Of a DNA stretch of 64,000 nucleotides, positions 38,114-48,300 are shown in pieces (the first letter of the stretch is position 1; each line of letters starts with the position of its first letter). This DNA is from CALKWS01 sp051020515 (lineage in GTDB: Bacteria; Actinomycetota; Actinomycetes; Actinomycetales; Beutenbergiaceae). The notes under the pieces are model-generated. The model was not told the DNA's origin. It was given only the letters and a program-made list of their open reading frames with translations, and searched no databases. The stretch lies in the NCBI RefSeq assembly GCF_051020515.1, contig NZ_CP194857.1, positions 1,178,001 to 1,242,000 on the forward strand, in the 5' to 3' direction. Position numbers and translations under genes: made by a program.

Positions 38114-39209
38114 TCACCGCGCAACGTTGAAACGGCGAAGCACGTCGAGGGACTTCTTCGGTGAGGAGGCGACCAGCGCGTCGCGATCGGCGTACCCGAC
38201 GGCGATCAGGCAGATGACACGTTCGTGGGGGGCTAGGCCCAGGGTCTTCGCCATGCTTCATCTCCAGCGGCTCGAAGTCGGGCCAGTTGATCACCGATGA
38301 GCTCAGGCCCAGGGTCTCCAGGGCGTACAGGAACCCCATCGTGGCCAGTGCACTGTCGATGTAGATGGCGTGCCGGTCCCGCGGGGAGAAGTAGTTGTCC
38401 AGGTTGCCCTTGACCACGATCACCGTGGGGATCTGGTGGTGGTACCCGGCCGTGCCGAACGGGATCGAGGCGACCTTGCGCACCATCTCGGGCTCGTCGA
38501 ACACCAGGAACTCATACGGGAGCCGGTTGCACGCCGTCGGGGACTCCCGGCCCACCAGCAGGGCCTTGTCGATCAGGTCCCGCGGCACCGGGCGCTGCTG
38601 GAACCACCGGATCGAGCGGCGCTGCTTGGCCAGGGCGAGGAGCTGGTCATAGGTGATGTCGCTGGGTTTGATGTCGCGCTGCGGATAGGGGCGCATCGGC
38701 ACCCCGTTCGTCTCGCCGTCGGGCACTGGGATCGCCGCGAACTGCGACCGGGCCCGATCCACCCCCGGGTCCCCGTCCGGGACGATCTCGAAGTACTCGG
38801 TGAGGACCTCGCGCGCCCAGAGCAGTTCGTCGCGCTCGATCGAACGGTCGCCGGCCTGCCCGGCGGCGGCGACGCGGTAGTAGTCCACGGTCTCGGCGAT
38901 GTAGTCCCGGGCGAACACCGGGCGGCGGGGCTGCATCGACATCCCCTTCTCCAGGCGGTGGATATTGCGCCGCAGTTCCACGTGGGTGGGCCGGGAGGTG
39001 CTCAGCGCCCGGTAGTAGGCGCGCCGCCCGGACAGCACCGCGTACTGCTCCCGGTTGAAGGTGAGCAGCCCGGGCACCGAGTAAGCCGTCGCGGGCAGCC
39101 GGTGGGAGCCGAACAGGTTGAGCGTGGCCCGGGTTCCGCCCTCGTAGACCTTGCGCACCGCCGGGACGGCGAGCAGGTTCTTGGCCACGCGCTTGAGTGT
39201 GGTGATCAT
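38114..39209 (-). CDS. Nitroreductase-family flavoprotein in a glycan operon (frame break near 38256)
   Basis: The N-terminal 180 residues are a helical extension (ATAYSVPGLLTFNREQYAVL, RNIHRLEKGMSMQPRR). The FMN-binding fold follows: QRRSIRWFQQRPVPRDLI, GRESPTACNRLPYEFLVFD, IDSALATMGFLYALETLG and SSVINWPDFEP. The frame breaks at an extra base at 38256 (plus strand G); the next frame gives AKTLGLAPHERVICLIAVGY then ASSPKKSLDVLRRFNVAR, the normal nitroreductase end. Joined length is about 364. The ATG overlaps the GT2 stop (ATGA). Role in glycan assembly unknown; some homologues sit next to pyruvyl transferases. Confidence 0.82.
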
Positions 39210-40269
39210 CGCGCTCCCCTGAGCCTGTGCGGCACGGCCGGCGACGACGCAGCCCGTTTCGCGCTCGCCCCACCCCGGTCTGTGCTGCCCTGCTCTACGC
39301 TGCCCGCACTTTCGTCGTCGTGCTTGTGCGTAGGCGGGTACTGCATGACCTTGAGGCGCTCCAGGGTCTCCTCCAGCAGCACCCGGTTGGTGCGCTGCAG
39401 GTCGGCAATCACCAGCAGCGCGAAGGAGAGCAGCCCCCCGATGAGCATCGCGGTCCCGAAGATCAGTGACTGTACGTGTCCGGCGCCGTTTCCCTGCAGC
39501 CAGAACACGGCGAACCGCACGAACGGTATCGCCGCGAGGATCAGCAGCAGCGTGCCCAGGGCGCCCAGGATGTAGTGCGGTTTGTGCATCAGGTAGGAGC
39601 GCACGATCGCCGAGCCCGAGCGAGCCATGTGCTGGCCGATGTGGCTGAACAGGCGTGATTCGCGGGCTTTCGGATTGGTCTGGACCGGCATCGAGGCGAT
39701 CCGCAGCCGCTTGTTCCCGGCCTGGATGATGGTCTCCATGCAGTAGGAGAAGGTGGTGACCACGTTCAGGCGCAGCAAGGCGACTTTGGAGTAGGCCCGG
39801 AAGCCGCTGGCCGCATCGGGCAGGTCGGTGCCTGCGGCCTTGTTCACCACCGCGGAGCCGACCCGTTGCATGAGTTTCTTGAAGGGCGAGAAGTGCGGGG
39901 TGGTGGCGGTCTGGCGGTCGGCGATGACGATGTCGGCGCTGCCGTTGACGAGCGGTTGCACCAGGTCGGCGATGCGTTCCTGCGGGTACTGGTTGTCGCC
40001 GTCGGTGTTCACCACGATGTCCGCGCCGTGAGCCAGGGCGTAGTCGACACCGTCGCGGAACGAACGCGCCAGGCCCATGGTGCCCACGTGGCTGACCACG
40101 TGCTTGACCCCGTGGGCGCGCGCCACTTCGACGGTCCGGTCGGTGGAGCCGTCATCGATGATGAGGATCTCGATGGACTCGATTCCCGGGATCCGGGTGG
40201 GGATGGATGCCAGCACCATGGGCAGCGTCTGCTCTTCATTCAGACACGGCACTTGACGAATAGTTTCAT
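39206..40269 (-). CDS. Family 2 glycosyltransferase, dolichyl-phosphate mannose synthase-like (5' frame break near 40251)
   Basis: The GT-A domain shows IEILIIDDGSTDRTVEVA, GLARSFRDGVDYAL, DIVVNTDGDNQYP (DxD-like) and DAASGFRAYSKVALLRLNV. Two C-terminal helices (YILGALGTLLLILAAIPFV and FGTAMLIGGLLSFALLVIA) and a coiled segment follow. An ATG at 40269 reads MKLFVK and then goes out of frame, while the body frame begins VPCLNEEQTLPMVLASIP. One missing base near 40251 restores MKLFVxVPCLNEE, the usual family start. It leads the glycan operon. Confidence 0.85.
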
Positions 40270-40398
40270 CTGTCTCTCACTGACTGGGCGGCTCGTGCCC
40301 CGTGTTCCCGCGCGACTACGGCCCCTCCCACCATAACCGGTGCGGTTGCCGAGCCCACGGCCGCCCGTCCAGCCACGCCCGGGACCGCCTGCAGACGC

Positions 40399-41187
40399 TC
40401 AGCCCGCCAGGGCGTCGATGCGGGCCACCTCGTCGGCGGTCAGGGAGAAACCGAGAATGTCGGCGTTGGCGCGGATCCGCTTGGGCGTGACCGACTTGGG
40501 GATCACCACGATGTCGTGGTGCAGGTGCCAGCGCAGCACCACCTGGGCGGGGGTGACATCGTGGGCATCGGCGATGGCGCCCAGGGTCTGGTCCTCCAGG
40601 TTGCTGCTGCGGAACGGGCTGTACCCCTCCACGACGACGCCGCGCTCGGCGGACTCGGCCAGGAACACCGGGTCGTGCACCGACGGCGCCCACCGCACCT
40701 GGTTCACCGCCGGGGCGACTCCGGTGGCCTCGATCAGCTCATCGACCTCTTCGATGCTGTAGTTGCTCACGCCCACAGCCCGGGCGAGCCCCTCCTCGCG
40801 GGCGGCGAGCAGTTGCTCCCAGATGCCGGGGCCACCCTCCTCAGGTGGTGAATGGATCAGGTAGAGGTCCACGCTCGGTACGTTCAGGACGGCCAGACTG
40901 TCATCCAACGCCTCGCGGGCCCGGGCGGCGTCGGCGGGCAACAGCTTCGTGGTGATGAAGACGTCCTCGCGGGGCAGCCCCGAGTCCACCAGCGCCTGGC
41001 CGACCTCAGCCTCGTTGCGGTACATCGCGGCGGTGTCCAGGTGCCGGTACCCCGCACCCAGGGCGGTGGCCACGGCGCGGCGGCACTGCTCGCCACTGAT
41101 CTGCCACGTCCCGAAACCCAGCATCGGCATCTTCACGCCGTCCGGGAGGTGGGCGGCCGGCTCGTGCAGTGGGTTCGACGATCGCAT
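40399..41187 (-). CDS. Aldo/keto reductase
   Basis: NADPH-dependent carbonyl reductase of the (beta/alpha)8 fold, 262 residues. The catalytic tetrad is visible: Asp and Tyr in HLDTAAMYRNE, Lys in TTKLLPA, His in YLIHSPPE. The cofactor loop VIPKSVTPKRIRAN is present. I chose ATG 41187; a second in-frame start 36 nt upstream is possible. Substrate not predictable. It lies alone between the glycan operon and a DUF998 gene. Confidence 0.9.
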   Translation of the reverse strand: MRSSNPLHEPAAHLPDGVKMPMLGFGTWQISGEQCRRAVATALGAGYRHLDTAAMYRNEAEVGQALVDSGLPREDVFITTKLLPADAARAREALDDSLAVLNVPSVDLYLIHSPPEEGGPGIWEQLLAAREEGLARAVGVSNYSIEEVDELIEATGVAPAVNQVRWAPSVHDPVFLAESAERGVVVEGYSPFRSSNLEDQTLGAIADAHDVTPAQVVLRWHLHHDIVVIPKSVTPKRIRANADILGFSLTADEVARIDALAG

Positions 41188-41301
41188 GTTCTCGACGCTA
41201 ACGCCGTTGCCGCCGGTCCGCACCCGCCGGAAGACGGTCGGCGGGTACCACTGGTAGGCCTCGGAGTTTGGGTACGGCTCGGGTACCGGCCGGCCGGCTT
41301 C

Positions 41302-41979
41302 TTACGCGACAACTCCGGTGTCCGGGTGCGGTACCCAGCGGTAGATCCGCGCGCACGCCAGGGCGAGCCAGAGCCAGCCGGCGGTCACGGCCAGCCACAG
41401 CAGCGCCACCCCGGCCGGGGTGGTGGCCAGCGCCGCCCCGCCGACGAACCCGGCCACGATCAGCACCGCGAGGCCGATCGCCGGCCACCGGGGTCCGGGG
41501 ACCGAGTCCGCGCGCATCCAGGCCGCATACGCCAGCGCCGCCGCGGCCAGGGCGAGGAACCCCAGAGCCCCGAACACCAGGTGCAGGATCCCCCCGGTGG
41601 AAGCGGTGGCCTCTGCGGCGTCCGGCGGGAACCCGGCCATCGGGTCCGGCCGGAAGATCGCGCTCAGGATGAGGCCGGCACCGTAGACGGCCACCAGTGC
41701 GGAGATCGCGAGCCCGCGCCCGCTGCGGATCGCCCGGAAGATGCCGTAGGCGGCCGCGAGCACCATCAGCCCGCTCAGCACCAGGTTGGCCCGCTGCATC
41801 CACCCGCCCTCACCCAGGGTGAGCAGCGAGAGTGCGTGGGCGCTCAGGTCGAAGCCGGGGCGGGTCAGCGCCAGCACCAGGCCGACGATGAGGTAGAACG
41901 GCCCGGCCACCACGCCCCAGCCGAGCAGGCTGCGGGTGATCGCGGCGTCGCGGTTCAGTGTGGGTGCGGTATCGGCCAT
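41302..41979 (-). CDS. DUF998-family membrane protein
   Basis: 225 residues and six predicted helices. Family features are GWGVVAGPFYLIVGLVLA, FDLSAHALSLLTLGEGGWMQ and FRPDPMAGFPP. Function in the family is unproven. It is divergent from a TetR gene with an inverted repeat (41991-42008) in the 45-bp gap, so it is very likely the target of that regulator. No enzyme motif. Confidence 0.85.
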   Translation of the reverse strand: MADTAPTLNRDAAITRSLLGWGVVAGPFYLIVGLVLALTRPGFDLSAHALSLLTLGEGGWMQRANLVLSGLMVLAAAYGIFRAIRSGRGLAISALVAVYGAGLILSAIFRPDPMAGFPPDAAEATASTGGILHLVFGALGFLALAAAALAYAAWMRADSVPGPRWPAIGLAVLIVAGFVGGAALATTPAGVALLWLAVTAGWLWLALACARIYRWVPHPDTGVVA

Positions 41980-41990
41980 CGTCTCACCTC

Positions 41991-42008
41991 TTATACTGAT
42001 GAGTGTAA
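41991..42008. promoter_or_regulatory. Inverted repeat, probable TetR operator
   Basis: TTATACT (41991-41997), spacer GATG, AGTGTAA (42002-42008): arms match in six of seven positions. It sits between the divergent DUF998 and TetR genes and overlaps the region where both promoters must lie. Binding is inferred. Confidence 0.5.
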
Positions 42009-42024
42009 AAGATGGGAGCCGAAC

Positions 42025-42642
42025 ATGGAAGACCCCCGGGTGCTGCGCTCACGAGCCCGCATCATCGACGCGGCCCGGCACTGCTTCGCCGAGCAGGGCT
42101 ACCGGGACACCAGCGTCGCTGACGTCGCCGCCCGGGCCGGCATCACCAAGCGCACCATCTACAACCTGTACGAGGACAAGGAAGCCCTGTTCCGCACCGC
42201 ACTCGAGGCCTCGATCGCGATCGCCGAGACCTTCATCGCCGATCTGGTGACCGAGATCGAGAACGTGGCCGAGGCGACCCCGGACCTGCCGCACCTGGCG
42301 GTGCGCCTGGCCCAGGACGTGCTGATCGGGCAGGTGACCGACCTGCGCCGGCTGGTGGCCACCGAGTCCGCGGAGTTCCCCGACCTGGCCCAGCAGTACC
42401 GCACCAGAGCCCCCGAGGCGGTCCTCACCGCCCTCGCGGCCGCCTTCGCTGAACTCACCGAGCGCGGCCAGTTGGCCGCCGAGGACCCGGACCTGGCCGC
42501 CGAGCACTTCGCGTTCCTGGTGATGGGCGCGGACCTGGACCGCCGGATGCTGGGCGCCCCGCCGATGTCACGGGCCCGGGTGCGGCGCAAGGCCCTGGCC
42601 GGGGCGCAGACCTTCCTGCGCGCCTACGGCACCCAGTCATAG
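42025..42642 (+). CDS. TetR-family transcriptional regulator
   Basis: 205 residues. HTH in TSVADVAARAGITKRTIYNL, followed by YEDKEALFRTAL. The C-terminal domain is the TetR_C type common near efflux and membrane proteins (LRRLVATESAEFPDLAQQY). GGGAG precedes ATG 42025. It probably represses itself and the divergent DUF998 gene through the TTAyACT inverted repeat. Ligand unknown. Confidence 0.9.
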   Translation: MEDPRVLRSRARIIDAARHCFAEQGYRDTSVADVAARAGITKRTIYNLYEDKEALFRTALEASIAIAETFIADLVTEIENVAEATPDLPHLAVRLAQDVLIGQVTDLRRLVATESAEFPDLAQQYRTRAPEAVLTALAAAFAELTERGQLAAEDPDLAAEHFAFLVMGADLDRRMLGAPPMSRARVRRKALAGAQTFLRAYGTQS

Positions 42643-42689
42643 ATGGCCACCGCCGCCGCGGTCCGGGCCTCGGCCAGATGGGTCAGTCG

Positions 42690-43601
42690 CTAGCGCTGCG
42701 CCGCCCGGTAACGCGACGGTGGCACCCCGATCACCTGAGTGAAGGCGCGGGTGAAGTGGGCGTGGTCGGCGAACCCCAGGGAGGCCGCGAGCGCCGAGAG
42801 GTCCTCGCCCGCACCGGCGTCCAGGGCGGCCACGGCGTCCTGCAGCCGGTGGCGGCGCAGCACCCAGAGCGGGGAGGCGCCCACGTACCGGGTGAACAAC
42901 CGTTGCAGGGTGCGCACCGAGACGTGCACGTGCTCGGCGATCGTTGCCAGCGTCACGTGCTCGCGCTCGCGCATCAACTCCACCGCCGCCCGCACCACCG
43001 CATACCCCGAATCGGCGCGCACCTGCTCGGCCCGGTGCGCCCAGTAGGTGCTCAGGAAGGTGACGGCGATGTCGCGGCGAGCCTCATCGTCGTCGGCTTC
43101 CAGGACCTGCTCGGTGAACCCGGTGACGGCGGGCCCGAAGACCTCCTCGGCGACGACGACGGCGTCGGTCAAATCCCGTACGTCCCGGTCCAGCAGGGCG
43201 GCCAGGCCGCCGGGGTGGAAGGCGATGCCGGCCACCCGCCCGGCCACGGGCAGGTCGACGGTGAAGACCTTGGTGACCAGGCCGTGCACGAGCGCGGCCG
43301 GGACGGTGCGGTGGTGCAGAATTCCGCCCTCGGCGGCCTCGACGGTCAGGTGGGTGACCGGGTGGGACAGCACCTGCTGGCGGAAGGGCGCGGGTTCCTC
43401 GTGGCGCCAGGTGACCCACCAGTAGTAGGCCACCACCTGATCCAGGGGCGCGGGCACGCTCAGGCGACCGGTGTCGAACACCCGGGCGCCGGCCTCCGGC
43501 CACAGCACCGCGCCCTGGCGGCCGGCGTTGGCGGCAGGAGGTTGTCGCGGATCTTCAAGCCCCACATGCGTCACTGTAGGGAGGCTGGAGCCCATGAGCA
43601 C
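42690..43601 (-). CDS. AraC-family transcriptional regulator
   Basis: The C-terminal HTH pair reads VTLATIAEHVHVSVRTLQRL and ALAASLGFADHAHFTRAFTQ, ending with the family PSRYRAAQR. The N-terminal domain (about 40-180) resembles DUF6597-type AraC sensors (VVAYYWWVTWRHE, GIAFHPGGLAALL). The start is uncertain: ATG 43601 overlaps the start of the divergent VOC gene by 8 nt; GTG codons near 43574 would avoid this. It may regulate the divergent gene. Confidence 0.83.
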   Translation of the reverse strand: MLMGSSLPTVTHVGLEDPRQPPAANAGRQGAVLWPEAGARVFDTGRLSVPAPLDQVVAYYWWVTWRHEEPAPFRQQVLSHPVTHLTVEAAEGGILHHRTVPAALVHGLVTKVFTVDLPVAGRVAGIAFHPGGLAALLDRDVRDLTDAVVVAEEVFGPAVTGFTEQVLEADDDEARRDIAVTFLSTYWAHRAEQVRADSGYAVVRAAVELMREREHVTLATIAEHVHVSVRTLQRLFTRYVGASPLWVLRRHRLQDAVAALDAGAGEDLSALAASLGFADHAHFTRAFTQVIGVPPSRYRAAQR

Positions 43602-44067
43602 GCACTATCTGCCCGACGGCTTCACCACCCTCAGCCCACTGATCGTGGTCGCCCCGGCGAGCGCCGCGATCGACTTCTACGCGGCCGTGTTCGGCGCCGA
43701 GGTCGCGACCCGGATGGACGGCCCGGACGGGTCGGTCTGGCACTGTGAACTGACCATGGGCCACGGCCGGATGACCGTGATGGACCCGAACGAGTCGTTC
43801 CACACCGTGGCCAACAACCCCGCGGATGACGACGTCAGTTTCAGCCTGGCGATCTACGTTCCCGACGTCGATGCGGTGCTGCAGGCGGCCCGCGAGCGCG
43901 GGGCGCGGGTGCGGGAGGAAGCGGCCGACTTCGAGGTGACCGGGGACCGGTTCGCCTCCATCCAGGACCCGTTCGGGGTGCGTTGGACGATCATGACCCG
44001 GGTGCAGAAGCGCACCGATGCCCAGATCCAGGAGGGGCTGGACGCCTGGGCGGCGTCGATGGAATGA
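43594..44067 (+). CDS. VOC-superfamily protein (PhnB-like)
   Basis: 157 residues with the two VOC modules: LSPLIVVAPASAAIDFYAAV at the start, GSVWHCELTMGHGRMTVMD, then DVSFSLAIYVPDVDAVLQAA and QDPFGVRWTIMTRVQK. PhnB-like members have no agreed substrate. GGGAGG lies upstream of ATG 43594. Its 3' end overlaps the convergent jetD frame by about 77 nt. No metal set can be assigned with confidence. Confidence 0.86.
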   Translation: MSTHYLPDGFTTLSPLIVVAPASAAIDFYAAVFGAEVATRMDGPDGSVWHCELTMGHGRMTVMDPNESFHTVANNPADDDVSFSLAIYVPDVDAVLQAARERGARVREEAADFEVTGDRFASIQDPFGVRWTIMTRVQKRTDAQIQEGLDAWAASME

Positions 44068-45346
44068 GGTCCAGTGCGCCACGCAGATGGGTCACGGCGC
44101 CGGTCAGGTCGAGGCGTTCCTGCTCCAGGCGAACATCGCCCTCGGCACGCAACATCGCCAGCGTCGATGCCTCGGCCTCGGTCAACCTGGTCAGTTCGGC
44201 ACGGGTGGGTTTGGGATCGGGAACCCACAGGTCCCGGTGGCGCTGCAGGGTGCCGGTGTCCATCAGCACTGAAATCACCTGCGGGCAGTGGGCACGGAAC
44301 CGATCCAGGATCGCGAAGCCATGGCTGTCCAGATCGCCCCAGTACCACAGCCGGGCCCGGCGCAGCCAACCGATAGCCGGCAGCCGGTCCACCGCGTGCC
44401 CGCTGCCGAGCACGACGACGACGCCCGGGAAGTGCGGCAACGCCACCAGGGTCTCCAGGTTCTCCACCACCAGCACGCCCGAGGGCTCCACCTGGAGGCC
44501 ATCGAGTTGACTCGCTGGTGCGCTCAGGTCAAGCAGCCCGGGAGCAGGCGCGAGTGCCGGATCGAGAAAGCGTGCCCGGACCAGGTCGGGCATACCTGCC
44601 AGCCCCAGGTCCGCGCGGGCGGTGACGGCCCGGTGCAGCCCGCTGACCAGACCTCGGTGGTTCTTGGTCCACTTGGTGTCCACCCCGCGAATCGGCAACT
44701 GGCGGATGTACATCCGGGAGTCCGGGTGGTCCACCAGCCAGGTCAGCACCGCCCGAAGGCGTACGTACGTAATCTTCCTCGGGCAGCGCGGTCAGGGCGG
44801 TAGCGTGGCCACGGACAGCCCGGCGCAGCGTCTCGCCCCCGTCGCCGGTGCGCCCTGCCCACTCCCCCAGCAGGTCGGACACCCGGGCGGAGATGGTGCG
44901 CCAGTGCCCGCTGCGCCCGGCGATCGCGGCCACCTGCGCAGCATCGGTCAGGTGCAGGCGCACCGGCACCTCCTGTGTGCCCAGGCTCGCCCAGCGTCGT
45001 CTTTGCCACACCACTCCGGGCAGGTCGGCCGCCCGCCAGGACGCCACCCAGGCGGCGGCCGCAGCCGGATCGCCCAACGCAACCAGTTCAGTGGGCGGAT
45101 GCAGCGGCAGGCTGAGTAGCGGTTCTGGCTCTGCCGACGCCTGCCGCACGGAGTCCGGCCGTGCTGAGCCCTGCTGTGCCACCTCGTGCTGCGCCGCCCC
45201 TGCCGTGGCGGCGGCAAGCGCCCAGGTGATGTGCTGGCGGTCGTAGCGCACCCGGGCCCGCTCCCGCGCGTTCGAAAGGGTGATCACGTGCGCCGCTTCC
45301 GCGGCACCGGCGGCGACGGAATCCCCGATGATGCCTCCGCTGTCAT
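43991..45346 (-). CDS. jetD: JetD, Wadjet system Toprim nuclease subunit (frame breaks near 44766 and possibly 45290)
   Basis: JetD is the Toprim-fold (DUF2220) subunit with a DUF3322 N-terminal domain that cuts circular DNA bound by JetABC. The N-terminal frame gives ARERARVRYDRQHITWAL, VVWQRRRWASLGTQEVPVRL and LPEEDYVR. The C-terminal frame gives LRAVLTWLVDHPDSRMYIRQ, GVDTKWTKNHRGLV and the Toprim-like RLWYWGDLDSHGFAILDRF. They join exactly if one four-base unit is removed from the ACGT repeat at 44761-44770. ATG 45346 overlaps the jetC stop (ATGA) but needs another one-base change near 45290; GTG 45287 is the alternative start. The last 30 residues are not conserved-looking. Confidence 0.85.
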
Positions 45347-48300
45347 GTGGGCATCTCCAGCGGTAACGTGCCGTAGTCGTACTCGTCGTCCTGCTCAGGT
45401 CGCGCCGGCCGGCCGTTACCGGCTGACCGGTCGTGCTCCCCGGCGGGTGCGCTGTTCTCCTCGGGTCCTTCGCCGCGGTCGTACGGCGCACCTGCCAGCG
45501 CGGCCACGTCGTCGAAGCCCACCACACCCACGGTGGACTGCTTGCGGTCCGTGCACGTGGCCAGGCCGATTCCGCCGACGTACTCCTCCAGGGTCTGGAG
45601 CAACTTCAGCGGGGTGGCCAGGATCATGTGGAAACCGAACTCACGGAAGATGTCCATCGCCATGGAGGTGAAGGCGGTGTCGGCCTTGTCGAAGGCCTCA
45701 TCGAGGACGACGGTGCCGAACCGTGGCAGGTCCTGCCCTTCGTCGGCGAGTTGGTAGCGCAGCGCGGCCGCCAGGCAGAACACCACCAGTTTCTGCTTCT
45801 GCCCACCCGATAAGCCCGAACCGGAGTCGTGCACGGCCAGCACCCGAGCCTCTTCGTCGATCTCCCGGGCGATGAAGCGCACGTGCTTGCGGGTGTCCAG
45901 GCACAGGTCCTGCCAGGTGCGGTCGGCATGCTCGGAGGAGGCCAGGCGACCCATGATGCGTGACATCACCTCGAAAGCGGCCTCGGCGTCGGCGCGGTCG
46001 CGCGCGCCCCAGGAACCGGTGGTGATGGTCTTGAGGTCGGCGAGGAACTCCTTGGCCGCGGCCGAGCGGTTGTCGGTGACCTTGATGTCCAGGAACCGGT
46101 CCACGTCGAACGGCGAACGGCGCAGCGAGGCGTTCACCGGAGCGATCCGGTCCCGGATCTCCTGCGGTGCCCGGCGGATCTGGTTGGCCAGTTGCACCAC
46201 GTTGCGCTGGGACTGCTGCTCCAGCAGGTCGAAGAACCGATCCTCGAACTCCGGCAGCCGATCGGCCTGTAACCGGTGCAGTATCTGCAGGTAGCCGCCG
46301 CGGTCTGCCACATCGCCGGTCAAGTCGGCAGCCAGTGCCGGCCAGCGCCCGCGAAAGTCCCGGGCGATTGCCGTGATGGCACCCTCCGCCCGACGTGCGG
46401 CGCCCACAGCCGCATCACGCTCCTCCACGAGTTCGGCGCTGACGGTGGTGGCAACCCGGTCGATGGTGTCGTACGTGACCGTGCGGCGGGTGCGGGCCGC
46501 GTGGAAGCGATGTTCGAGTTCCTCCTGATGTGCCACCGGGACCGCGCCAGGGGTTGGCTCGATCTCGGCAAGGACCTTCTGCACCGCCTCCAATTCGGCC
46601 TTCACGTGGGCGAGGGCGTCGCGCTGGACCTGCTCGGCCTGCTCGGCCTGCCGCACGGACTCCTTGGCGCGCTCAGCCTCCAATTCTGCGGCGTGGAGGT
46701 CGGTGTTGCCGGCACGCAGTTCCTCCAGCCTGGCACTGCTGCGCGCCAGCGCGTCCTCGGCGCCGGGCACATCCATGGCCGACCACTCGCGGCGTTCCAG
46801 ACGCTCCAGCACCCAAGCGCGGGCCTGGACGACCTGCTGCTCCTTCGCCAGCCGCCCGAGGCGACCGTTGATCTGATCGAGTTCGGTGTGGACCTGGCGC
46901 AATCCCTCCAGGAACAGTTCGACCTTGGCGGCGTTGTCGAAACCCAGCACCCACCGGGAGCGGTCATCGATTCGGGACCGGTCATCCTTCTCATACCTGG
47001 TGCGGCCGCGCTTGACCTGCCCGGCGCGAGTGACCGCCCGGTCATGCTCATGCAGTTCACCGGCGGAGTCGACGCAGGCGTAATCGTAACTTCTGCTCAG
47101 GGTGGCATGCAGCCAGGGCGCCATCGGGCCCTCGGCCACCTCCACCCGGTGGACCAGTGACAACTCGGTACGCACCGGCCGCGGGCTCTCGGTTTGCGCC
47201 GGCACACTCTCCAACGACAGCCGTGTACCCAGGTGGTGGGCGTCGACCGCGGCCGTGTCGCGCTCGCGGTGAGTCGCCGGTACCAGCAGCACCGTGGCCA
47301 ACGGCCGCAGCACCCGCTCGATCGCTCCGGTCCACTCGGCGTGCTCACCGCGCACCTGCAGCAACTCACCGGCGAAGGGCAGGAACGACGGCGACAGGCC
47401 CGTCGCCCGGCACAGCAGGTCCCGGGCGGCCAGCAGCCGGGCGTCCAGGTTGGACCGCACCCCGCGCAGCGCTTTCAGTTCGGTGTCGATGGCACGCTTC
47501 CGCCCGCGCAGGGTCGCGGCCTCGTCGTGGAGTTTCTCGGCCTGCTCCCGCCTGACCGCCTCGGCCTCTTTTGCGCGGTCGGCCTCCCGCCGCGCGGTGG
47601 ACTGCAGTTCGGTGAACTCATCGAAACTGGTGGGCATGGCCACGCCGACCTGGGCCAGGTCACCGGCGAGTTGGTCGCGGGCGGTGCGGGCCGCAGCCAG
47701 GCGCAGTTCGTCGCCTTCAACCTTGAGTCGTTGCATCTCCAGGGCGCTACCCCCGCGCTCGGCCACCACCTGACGCGCCAGGTCCAGGTCGGACCGGGCC
47801 TCGGCGGTGGCGGCGGTGGCAGCCTGCAGGTCGTGTTCGGCGCTACGCATCCGGGACCGGGCCTGGGTGCGGGCCTCCTCGGCCAGGGCGTGCTTCCAGG
47901 TGTCCCGGAACGGCGCCAGAGCGGTGCGCAACCCCTCGGCCTGCTGAGCGGCTGCGACACGCTGGTCGTGGTCGGCCACGTACTCGGTCAGCGGGGTGAG
48001 CACCTCGACCTGGGTACGGGCCTCCACTACGTGGGCGTGCGCCTGGGACAGATCGGCGAACTGCTCCACCGCCGTATTGGCCAGCGCCCGGGTGGGCGGT
48101 TCATCGAGCATGAACGTGCGGAACAGGTCGTCGAGATTGTCCAGACTCTTGGCGCCCTGGGTCTTGTGCAACAGCACCAGGGCGTTCTCCCCAGCGATGC
48201 CCAGCTGCCGGCAGAAGCGGGCGGAGAACACCGAGTGCCGGTTGGTGACCAGCGCCTGTGGCCAGGTGCTCTTGATCCGCCGCACTTCCAGACCGCCCCG

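Noticed and set aside
40852..42642. A 596-codon frame running from the aldo-keto reductase antisense into the TetR gene
   Set aside because: Only its last 205 codons (from ATG 42025, with a ribosome binding site) form the TetR protein; the rest is antisense to two real genes.
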